From Kitasatospora phosalacinea (GTDB taxonomy: Bacteria; Actinomycetota; Actinomycetes; Streptomycetales; Streptomycetaceae), in NCBI RefSeq assembly GCF_000717185.1, contig NZ_JNYE01000016.1:1-64000 (forward strand): DNA of 64,000 nucleotides, given 5' to 3'. Position 1 is the stretch's first letter. Every line of letters begins with the position of its first letter. The position numbers and the translations under genes were made by a program. Of this stretch, positions 57,541-64,000 are shown in pieces. Under the pieces are notes generated by a model. That model had not been told where the DNA came from. It ran no database searches and saw only the letters and a list, made by a program, of their open reading frames with translations.

Positions 57541-59643
57541 TCAGAGTTCCTGCTCGGCCCAGATGGTCTTGCCGCGCGGGGTGTGCCGGGTGCCCCAGTT
57601 GCGGCACAGCTGGGCCACCAGCAGCAGGCCGCGGCCGCCCTCGTCCTCGGTGCGGGCACGGCGCAGGTGCGGGGCGGTGCTGCTGCCGTCGGAGACCTCG
57701 CAGATCAGCACGCCGCCGTCCCGGATCAGCCGGAAGCCGATCGGCGTGCGGCCGTAGCGGACGGCGTTGGTGATCAGTTCGCTGACCACCAACTCGGTGA
57801 CGAAGGACGCCTCTTCGATGCCCCAGTCGGCGAGCTTCGCGGTCGCCAGCTTGCGGGCCCGGGCCACCTCGGACGGGTCGTGGCGCAGCGACCAGTCGGC
57901 GACGTCCCGGGCGGGCAGGGCCCGGGTACGGGCCAGCAGCAGGGCGACGTCGTCGGTCGGGGCGTCCGGCCCGAGGGTCGCGGACAGGACCTGGTCGCAG
58001 AGGTCCTCCAGCGAACCGGCGGTGGCGGCGAGCGCGGATCCGAGCCGGTCGAGGCCGAGTTCGGGGTCGCCGCGCAGTTCCGAGGCGCGTAGCAGGCCGT
58101 CGGTGTACAGGGCCAGCACGCTGCCCTCGGGGACGTTCAACTCGGCTGCCTCGAAAGGGAGTCCGCCGAGCCCGAGTGGCGGACCGGCGGGCAGCTCGGG
58201 GAAGGTCACGGCGTTGTCCGGGCCGACCAGGGCCGGCCCCGGGTGCCCGGCCCGGGCCAGCGCGCAGGAGCGGGTGACCGGGTCGTACACCGCGTACAGG
58301 CAGGTCGCGCCGACGCTGCTGCCGGCCCAGGCGGTGCCGCCCTCGGGGAGTTCGTCCAGGTCGACCCGGAGTACCAAGTCGTCCAGGTGGGTGAGGAGTT
58401 CGTCCGGCGGCATGTCGATGTCGGCGAGGGTGCGGACCGCCGTCCGCAGTCGCCCCATCGCGGCGGAGGCGGGCACGCCGTGGCCGACCACGTCGCCCAC
58501 CACCAGGGCCACCCGGGCGCCGGACAGCGGGATCACGTCGAACCAGTCACCGCCGACGCCCTCCCGGCCGCCCGCCGGGAGGTAGCGGAAGGCGACCTCG
58601 ACCGCGGCCTGCCGGGGCGTCCGGCTGGGCAGCAGGGAACGCTGCAACGCCAGTGCGGTGTCGCGCTGTTGGGTGTACTGGCGGGCGTTGTCGACGGAGA
58701 GCGCGGCGCGCGCCGTCAGTTCCGTCGCCAGCAGCAGGTCGTCCTCGTCGAAGGGCTCCGGCGAACGGTGCCGCAGGAAGATCGCCACGCCGAGCGTCAC
58801 CCCGCGGGCGGTCAGCGGCGCCAGGAGGGCGGAGTGGATGCCGAACTCCTCGGCCAGGCGCTCCCGTTCGGGCTCCTGGGCGAGCCAGGAACGGATCTCC
58901 GGGTCCCGGTAGTCGGTGCGCAGCGGGCGTCCCGAGGCCAGCACCCGGGCCATCGGCGAGTCCGGCACGATCACGTCCCCGATGCCGGCCGCGACCGCGG
59001 ACTCCGGGCTGCCCGGCAGCACCGAGCGCTGCGCGACCCGGTAGAACACCAGGCCCGCGCTCGACGGCGGACCGCCGCCGAACACCGAGTCGAGCAGGTC
59101 GACACCCACGAAGTCCGCGAAGCCCTCGATCGCGACGTCCGCCAACTCCTGTGCGGTGCGCTCCACTTCGAGGGTCGAACCGATCCGCAGCCCGGCCTCG
59201 CCGAGCAGCGCCAGCCGCTTCCGGGCCCGCACCTCCGAGGAACCCGCCACCGCCCCGCCCGGTGCCGCCGACCGCGCGGCGGCCTCGGCCGCCCCGGCGG
59301 TCGCGACGGCCAGTGGCTGCGACAGCGGCTGCAACGGCAGCGCGGACAGCACCCAGGTCGGTTCGCCGCGCGCCGTCCGTACCGGGACGGCACCCAACTC
59401 GACCGACGCCGGCTCCTCCTCGGAACGGCGCAGCCGGACCATCCCGCTGAACGGCTCGTGCCGAACCGCCGCGCGCAGCAAGGCGATCGGCACCTGCCCG
59501 GCCAGCAACTCGACCGCCGGACGCCCGAGCACCAGCCCCGCCCCGAACCCCGTCAACCGCTCCGCCGCCACCGACCAGCCGGTGACCGTCCCGCCGCCGT
59601 CGACCGTCGCGGTCGCCGCCCGGCCCGGAACCCGAGTCGCCAT
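57541..59643 (-). CDS. SpoIIE-type PP2C phosphatase with PAS, GAF and anti-sigma kinase-like domains
   Basis: A 700-aa signalling protein. A PAS-like domain (1-110) is followed by a GAF domain (about 150-320; LGEAGLRIGSTLEVERTAQE). The SpoIIE phosphatase comes next (about 345-565; GGDWFDVIPLSGARVALVVG, LVVGDVVGHGVPASAAMGRL and APTDDVALLLARTR hold the metal Asp residues). A C-terminal HATPase of the RsbW type follows (about 580-700; VSELITNAVRYGRTPI, EGGRGLLLVAQL). Such proteins tune partner-switching control of sigma factors in streptomycetes. Cytosolic. The ATG at 59643 has GAGAGGGG upstream. Confidence 0.92.
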   Translation of the reverse strand: MATRVPGRAATATVDGGGTVTGWSVAAERLTGFGAGLVLGRPAVELLAGQVPIALLRAAVRHEPFSGMVRLRRSEEEPASVELGAVPVRTARGEPTWVLSALPLQPLSQPLAVATAGAAEAAARSAAPGGAVAGSSEVRARKRLALLGEAGLRIGSTLEVERTAQELADVAIEGFADFVGVDLLDSVFGGGPPSSAGLVFYRVAQRSVLPGSPESAVAAGIGDVIVPDSPMARVLASGRPLRTDYRDPEIRSWLAQEPERERLAEEFGIHSALLAPLTARGVTLGVAIFLRHRSPEPFDEDDLLLATELTARAALSVDNARQYTQQRDTALALQRSLLPSRTPRQAAVEVAFRYLPAGGREGVGGDWFDVIPLSGARVALVVGDVVGHGVPASAAMGRLRTAVRTLADIDMPPDELLTHLDDLVLRVDLDELPEGGTAWAGSSVGATCLYAVYDPVTRSCALARAGHPGPALVGPDNAVTFPELPAGPPLGLGGLPFEAAELNVPEGSVLALYTDGLLRASELRGDPELGLDRLGSALAATAGSLEDLCDQVLSATLGPDAPTDDVALLLARTRALPARDVADWSLRHDPSEVARARKLATAKLADWGIEEASFVTELVVSELITNAVRYGRTPIGFRLIRDGGVLICEVSDGSSTAPHLRRARTEDEGGRGLLLVAQLCRNWGTRHTPRGKTIWAEQEL

Positions 59644-59760
59644 GTCCGTCCATCCCCTCTCGGAGGCAGCACCCGCCAGGCCGTCACTCCCCAGCATCGC
59701 CCCCGGACGTGAGCGCCTCAAACCGCCACGCCGTGGAACCGCGGGGCAGTCAGCAGGCGC

Positions 59761-60444
59761 TCACCGCTCCGGGGGCGGTCCGCCACCGGCGAGGACCAGG
59801 CCCGTCTCGTAGGCGAGGATGACCAGTTGGGCGCGGTCGCGGACGCCGAGCTTGGCGATCGCGCGGGTGACGTGGGTCTTGGCGGTGAGCGGGCTGATGC
59901 AGAGCCGCGCGGCGATCTGGTCGTTGGACAGGCCGGTCGCGATCAGGCGGGTCACCTCGAGTTCCCGCGCGGTGAGGACGGCGAGCCGTTCGGCGGTGTC
60001 GGTGGGGGCGGCCGGGCGGTGCGCGAACTGCTCGATCACCCTCCGGGTCGCGCCCGGCGAGAGCAGCGCGTCGCCGGCCGCCACCGCCCGGACGGCCTGG
60101 CGGAGGTCGTCCGGCTCGGTCTCCTTGGTGAGGAAGCCGCTCGCGCCCGCGCGCAGGGCCGCGAAGACGTACTCGTCGGTCTCGAAGGTCGTGAGGACGA
60201 TGACGCGGCACTCCGCCAGCCCGGGGTCCGCGACGATCGTCCGGGTGGCGGTGAGGCCGTCCGTGCCGGGCATCCGGATGTCCATGAGGACGACGTCGGG
60301 GCGGACGGCGCGGGCCGTGCGGACCGCCTCGTCGCCCGTGCCCGCCTCGCCGACCACCCGGATGTCCTCGGCGCGGGCGAGGAGGCTGCTGAATCCGGCC
60401 CGTACCAGGGCCTGGTCGTCGGCGAGGAGCACCTTGATCGTCAT
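59761..60444 (-). CDS. two-component response regulator, NarL/LuxR type
   Basis: A 227-aa regulator. The receiver domain (1-120) has the acidic pocket LLADDQ, the phospho-acceptor Asp55 in VVLMDIRMPG and Lys in GFLTKETEPDD. The LuxR HTH is TARELEVTRLIATGLSNDQI, then LCISPLTAKTHVTRAIAKLG. The ATG overlaps the kinase stop (ATGA), so it is made with its sensor. Target genes are unknown; the membrane protein gene upstream is a candidate. Confidence 0.95.
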   Translation of the reverse strand: MTIKVLLADDQALVRAGFSSLLARAEDIRVVGEAGTGDEAVRTARAVRPDVVLMDIRMPGTDGLTATRTIVADPGLAECRVIVLTTFETDEYVFAALRAGASGFLTKETEPDDLRQAVRAVAAGDALLSPGATRRVIEQFAHRPAAPTDTAERLAVLTARELEVTRLIATGLSNDQIAARLCISPLTAKTHVTRAIAKLGVRDRAQLVILAYETGLVLAGGGPPPER

Positions 60445-61721
60445 GGGTGGAAGCCTGGCACAGGGATGACGGCCCGCACGAGCCACCCGTCGCCCTCCCC
60501 GTGCGGCCCGGCGGAGAAGTCCCCACCGAGCGCCCGGACCCGTTCGTCCATCCCGCGCACCCCGTGCCCGGCCGCTCCCGGGGGCTGCGCCGGTGCCCGG
60601 CCGTCGTCGGTGACGCGCACCTCCACCCGCCCGCCGCCGCACCGGACGTCGACCCCGGCCCGGGACGCCCGTGCGTGGCGGACCGTGTTGGTGAGGGCCT
60701 CCTGGACGATCCGGTGGACGGCCAGGGAGACCGGCGCGGGGACGGCGGCGAGGTCGCCCGCCGTCTCCAGCCGGACGTCCAGCTCCGCCGAGCGCATGCG
60801 GTCGACGAGCGCCGCGATCTCGGGGACCCCGGCCGCGGGGTCCTGCGGGGCCCCGCCTGGGGCCCTGTCCGGGGCGCTGTCCGGGGCGCGCAGCACGTGG
60901 ACGAGCGAACGGAGGTCCCGGAGGGCCTCGGTGCGGACCTGCTGCGCGGTGGCGAGGGCGCTGCGCGCCTCTTCGGGGGAGTCGTCCAGGGCCTCGGCCG
61001 CGACCCGGAGTTGGAGCCCGACGACGGTGAGGGTGTGCCCGACGACGTCGTGCAGTTCCCGGGCGATGTCCAGACGGGCCTCCGCGATCCGCCGACCGGC
61101 CTCCAAGTCCCGTTCCCGGGCGGCGTGCAGGAGGCGCTCGTCGAGTTCGGCGCGCCAGCGGAGCCGGTTGCGGTAGGCGGTGGCGGCGGCGAGGAGCACC
61201 GCGAGCCAGAGGGCCTCGGCGCCCAGGGAGCCGAGCACCTCGCGCGGTGCGGCGCCGCCGGGGCCCGTCTCCCAGGCCCCGGCGAAGGCCAGTTCGGCCA
61301 GGCCCACCCCGGCCGCCCACGGCAGCCCGGGACGGCCGGGCCGGTCGTCCGCGGCCAGGGTGGCGTACGCGGCGGAGACCGGCCACACCCAGCCCACGTC
61401 GGTGAGTCCGGCGGTGCGGAACACGACGACGGCCTGCACCCCGAGCAGCAGCACGGTCAGCGGCCACCGGCGGCGGGCCAGCAGCAGCGCGCCCAGCCAC
61501 ACGGCGAGCGGCAGGGTCCCCGCGGCGTCCAGCCGGCCGTCGAGCCGGACGGTGACGGTCAGGACGGCGGCGACGGTGCCGACCGCGAGGAGGCCGTCGA
61601 CGATCCGGGCGGTGCGGGGGGCCTCGGCGCGCCTGGCCGTACGGGAGTCGTCGGCGCGCCGGGCCGCCCGGGGGGCGGCAGCAGCGCGGACGGCGGGCTG
61701 TTCCATGCGCCGATCATGCAC
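60441..61721 (-). CDS. sensor histidine kinase, HisKA_3 family
   Basis: A 426-aa membrane sensor. The N-terminal part has about four to five hydrophobic segments (IVDGLLAVGTVAAVLTVTVR and LPLAVWLGALLLARRRW among them). The dimerisation and phospho-acceptor segment is IARELHDVVGHTLTVVGLQL (conserved His). The ATP-binding domain includes VQEALTNTVRHARASRAGV and GHGVRGMDERVRALGG. The GTG 61721 start has GGGAGCGGGG upstream and overlaps the DUF998 stop by eight bases; ATG 61706 is an alternative. Signal unknown. Confidence 0.92.
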   Translation of the reverse strand: MHDRRMEQPAVRAAAAPRAARRADDSRTARRAEAPRTARIVDGLLAVGTVAAVLTVTVRLDGRLDAAGTLPLAVWLGALLLARRRWPLTVLLLGVQAVVVFRTAGLTDVGWVWPVSAAYATLAADDRPGRPGLPWAAGVGLAELAFAGAWETGPGGAAPREVLGSLGAEALWLAVLLAAATAYRNRLRWRAELDERLLHAARERDLEAGRRIAEARLDIARELHDVVGHTLTVVGLQLRVAAEALDDSPEEARSALATAQQVRTEALRDLRSLVHVLRAPDSAPDRAPGGAPQDPAAGVPEIAALVDRMRSAELDVRLETAGDLAAVPAPVSLAVHRIVQEALTNTVRHARASRAGVDVRCGGGRVEVRVTDDGRAPAQPPGAAGHGVRGMDERVRALGGDFSAGPHGEGDGWLVRAVIPVPGFHP

Positions 61722-62388
61722 GACGGCCCCGCTCCCGCCCGGGGCGGGTGCCCGCCACCGCCAGGGCGAGCGCGACCCACCCGAAGTCCGCGGCCAGCAC
61801 CAGGCGTTCGACCAGGCCGACGAGCGTGGGGGCGCCGCCCAGCCCGAGCGACGGGCCGCCGTCCATCACGTCGACCAGGAAGACCGCGAGCGCCGCCGTG
61901 GCCGCGGCCGAGACGACGGTCAGGGCGGTCAGGGCGGTCCGCAGGCCGGGCCGCCGGGCCGCGAGCGTCCCGCGGAGCAGCACGGCGGCGGTCGGCAGGG
62001 CCGCGAAGGCGAGGAAGGCGGCGTTGCCGTGGACGAGTTCGGACAGCGAGGGGCGGCTCCAGCGGCCGGGCGGGTCCGCCGGGAAGAGCGCCGCGACCAG
62101 GATGCCCGCCGTCCACACCGCGAGCGCGGCCCGCCCCGCCCGCCGGGCCCGGGACCCGGCCCCTGCCCCCAGCCGCACCACCAGCACGGCGGAGGCGGCG
62201 CCGACGGCCAGCAGCGCCGCCGGGAGCAGCCAGCCCGCGGTGCCGTGCACGTACCGGCTGAGGGTCTCGCTCACCAGGTCGTACTCCGGGTTGAGCGCCT
62301 CCACCGCGGCCATCGCCAGGGCCCCGGTGCCGATCAGGGTGAGCGGGGCCCGTACCCCCGCGGCCGGAGCCGGGTTCGTCCTCGTCAT
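61714..62388 (-). CDS. DUF998 family integral membrane protein
   Basis: A 224-aa protein with about six transmembrane segments. DLVSETLSRYVHGTAGWLLP near the N-terminus, the FPADPPGRWSRPSLSELVHG loop and LSELVHGNAAFLAFAALPT are DUF998 marks. Function unknown. It is the first gene of an operon with the two-component system, which may sense a state of this protein or the membrane. GAGGAGG precedes the ATG. Confidence 0.87.
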   Translation of the reverse strand: MTRTNPAPAAGVRAPLTLIGTGALAMAAVEALNPEYDLVSETLSRYVHGTAGWLLPAALLAVGAASAVLVVRLGAGAGSRARRAGRAALAVWTAGILVAALFPADPPGRWSRPSLSELVHGNAAFLAFAALPTAAVLLRGTLAARRPGLRTALTALTVVSAAATAALAVFLVDVMDGGPSLGLGGAPTLVGLVERLVLAADFGWVALALAVAGTRPGRERGRRA

Positions 62389-62476
62389 GCCGTCCTCCTC
62401 GGTGTCGTTCTCGTGCTCCAGAACCTACGGAGGCGGCGGGGACGGCCGCGTCGTCCCGATGCGGACACCCCGCCGT

Positions 62477-62520
62477 ACACCGGCCGGTGTCGTCGCCCGC
62501 CCCGACTGCACCGTTCGGTG
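62477..62520. promoter_or_regulatory. pair of related palindromic operators without an adjacent regulator
   Basis: ACACCGGCCGGTGT (62477-62490, perfect) and CACCGTTCGGTG (62509-62520, perfect arms with TT centre) share the half-site CACCG-CGGTG and lie 87-130 bases upstream of the DUF998 gene. The rest of the 698-base gap 62389-63086 holds a probable gene remnant and a CCCCCGCGGGGG palindrome at 63007-63018. Confidence 0.55.
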
Positions 62521-62572
62521 TACGCGCGAGGGGCGGCCGGGGCGGCCGGGCAGTCAGGGTGGCCGGGGCGGT

Positions 62573-62740
62573 CTACGGGTGGCGTTCCCCGAGCAGCCGG
62601 TCGGCCAGGGCCCGGACGGCCGGTCCGACCTCGGGGACGTGCCGGGCGGTGCCGGTGTCGACGAAGAACGGCGCAGGCGGACGATCCGCACCTCGGGCAC
62701 CGCCGTCCGGACGCCCGCGAACACCTCGTCACCTTGTCGA
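62573..62740 (-). pseudogene. possible C-terminal gene fragment with a frameshift
   Basis: Leftward, EVFAGVRTAVPEVRIVRLRR in one frame continues as PFFVDTGTARHVPEVGPAVR and ALADRLLGERHP in the next, ending at TAG 62573-62575. Coding-like composition ends upstream at about 62740. It resembles the end of a hydrolase-like protein, but I cannot name the family. Confidence 0.35.
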
Positions 62741-63086
62741 CCGCCCCGCCGGTCAGTTGCCCCGGCTCCCACGGGGCGGTCCTCACGCGTTCGCCCAGCG
62801 GTCCGGACCGGGGGCGGGCTGCCGTCCGGCGGCCGCTCGAACACTCCGACGGGGCCGCGGAGTTCCCGCCGCCCCGGCCCTCCGGCCCCGCCGCCCCGGC
62901 CCTCCTGCTCCGGCGCCCCCGGCCCCGGGCGCGGCGGGCGGTCGCCGGGGGTGCCGGGCCGTACGGTACGGGCGGGAGCCCTTCGTTACCCGGGTGGAAA
63001 CTTCTCCCCCCGCGGGGGTACCGCAGGCCCGTGGCCTGGGGAAACATGGGGGCTGACGGTACCGAGACACATGAGGAGCCAGAGCC

Positions 63087-64000
63087 ATGGGCCCTGCCGA
63101 GAACGTCCGATCCCGCGCGCTGCCCGGCGCGGCCGAGTCGGCGGCGAACTTCCGTGCCGCCCGCGAGGTGCTGTGGCGGCACGCCGAGGACTACGAGGCG
63201 GCGTACCGGGAGTTCGCGTGGCCGGAACTCGGGGAGTTCAACTGGGCGCTGGACCACTTCGACCCGATGGCGCGCGGCAACGACCGGCCCGCGCTGTGGG
63301 TGGTCGAGCCGGACGGCGCCGAGCGGGTGCACAGCTTCGACGAGCTGGCCCGCCGCTCCGACCGGGTCGCCAACCACCTGCGCGGGCTCGGCCTGGGCCG
63401 CGGCGACCGGGTGCTGGTGATGCTGGGCAACGTCAGCGAGCTGTGGGAGGTGATGCTCGGGGCGATCAAGCTGGGCGTGGTGCTGATCCCCGCGACCCTG
63501 CTGCTGTCCGCCGAGGACCTCGCCGACCGGCTGGAGCGCGGCGAGGTGCGGGCCGTGGTCGCCGCCGCCGAGGTCGCCGACCGCTTCGCCGGGCTGCCCG
63601 GCGCGCCGCTGCGGATCGCGGTGGGCCCGGGCGCCCCCGAGGGCTGGCACGACTACGCGCAGGTGGACGCCGCCGCCGAGGAGTTCACCCCCGACGGCGT
63701 GACGCTCGCCGCGGACCCGCTGCTGCTGTACTTCACCTCCGGCACCACCTCCAAGCCCAAGCTGGTCGAGCACACCCACGCCTCGTACCCGGTCGGCCAC
63801 CTGTCCACCATGTACTGGATCGGCCTGCGCCCCGGCGACGTGCACCTCAACATCTCCTCGCCGGGCTGGGCCAAGCACGCCTGGAGCAACCTGTTCGCAC
63901 CGTGGAACGCCGGGGCGACCGTCCTGGTGTTCAACTACGGCCGGTTCGACGCCCAGCAGTTGCTCGACGTGATCACCCGCTGCAAGGTCACCACGCTGTG
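63087..64000 (+). CDS. acyl-CoA synthetase (AMP-forming), 3' end outside the window
   Basis: The first 304 codons of an ANL-family ligase, open to the window edge. AYREFAWPELGEFNWALDHF and RGNDRPALWVVEPDGAERVH at the N-terminus are typical of acetyl/medium-chain acyl-CoA synthetases. The ATP-binding P-loop is LLYFTSGTTSKPKLVEHTH, followed by GWAKHAWSNLFAPWNAGATV. The ATG at 63087 has GAGGAG upstream. It makes acyl-CoA from a fatty or aromatic acid with ATP; the specificity region is beyond the window. Confidence 0.9.
   Translation, partial: MGPAENVRSRALPGAAESAANFRAAREVLWRHAEDYEAAYREFAWPELGEFNWALDHFDPMARGNDRPALWVVEPDGAERVHSFDELARRSDRVANHLRGLGLGRGDRVLVMLGNVSELWEVMLGAIKLGVVLIPATLLLSAEDLADRLERGEVRAVVAAAEVADRFAGLPGAPLRIAVGPGAPEGWHDYAQVDAAAEEFTPDGVTLAADPLLLYFTSGTTSKPKLVEHTHASYPVGHLSTMYWIGLRPGDVHLNISSPGWAKHAWSNLFAPWNAGATVLVFNYGRFDAQQLLDVITRCKVTTL

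Overview
The window is about 74% GC with strong third-position GC, ATGA/GTGA/TGATG-coupled operons and frequent GTG or TTG starts. It carries DUF5959, DUF5996, DUF6193 and DUF4235 proteins, an NsrR/flavohemoglobin pair, a CbiE-CbiT type CobL and a SpoIIE-type multidomain phosphatase. Together these point to a streptomycete (Streptomyces or Kitasatospora). No rRNA, tRNA, IS element or CRISPR array was seen.

0-7.6 kb: a regulated catabolic locus. It holds RidA, an IclR regulator and a KDG kinase on the minus strand, divergent from a PLP/metal D-amino-acid dehydratase or aldolase-fold enzyme, an N-acyl-D-amino-acid deacylase and a KDPG aldolase. Read as one pathway, it would turn an (N-acyl) 2-amino sugar acid such as D-glucosaminate into KDG, then KDPG, then pyruvate and glyceraldehyde-3-phosphate; this is inference. 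A near-perfect IclR-type palindrome lies between the two arms.

7.6-24.5 kb: accessory and housekeeping genes. These are a 40-bp tandem repeat array, a peroxiredoxin-like protein with a divergent TetR, a TetR/FAD-monooxygenase pair, cobM-cobL, a MarR with a divergent frameshifted hydrolase, a frameshifted secreted protein, a HAD protein and a polynucleotide-kinase-like ATPase, a TetR/aldo-keto reductase pair, a fused acyl-CoA carboxylase carboxyltransferase, and nsrR-hmp with visible NsrR-type sites.

24.6-49.8 kb (perhaps to 51.7 kb): an unusual biosynthetic gene cluster in four transcription units. (i) Minus-strand operon 36556-24586: acyl ligase, ACP, ACP, ketosynthase with Asn for the first catalytic His, truncated ketosynthase-like protein, second acyl ligase, ketosynthase, 4-hydroxymandelate synthase/HPPD, PhyH oxygenase, 2-oxoacid dehydrogenase E1 alpha and E1 beta, and a DUF3050 heme-oxygenase-like protein. 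(ii) Plus-strand operon 36745-41108: hydroxymandelate oxidase, methyltransferase, esterase, 4-hydroxyphenylglycine aminotransferase. (iii) Minus-strand glycosyltransferase plus ABC exporter. (iv) Plus-strand operon 44716-49779: KAS III-like enzyme, ACP, KAS III-like partner without the catalytic His, seryl-tRNA-synthetase-like amino acid:[carrier protein] ligase, and a stand-alone NRPS condensation domain. A full hydroxyphenylglycine pathway is therefore present with no NRPS megasynthase, acyltransferase, ketoreductase or dehydratase. All condensation chemistry appears to be done by discrete enzymes on three free carrier proteins. I do not recognise the product.

49.8-64 kb: DUF6193 and DUF5996 genes, an HxlR regulator with a divergent hydrolase, a decayed membrane glycosyltransferase remnant, an aldo-keto reductase behind a promoter with two operators, DUF4235/DUF3618-like envelope proteins, murQ, a SpoIIE-type phosphatase, a two-component system with a DUF998 membrane protein, and the start of an acyl-CoA synthetase cut by the window edge.

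Short in-frame tandem repeats that build low-complexity loops or tails occur in about twenty of the proteins, and intergenic minisatellite-like arrays are common.
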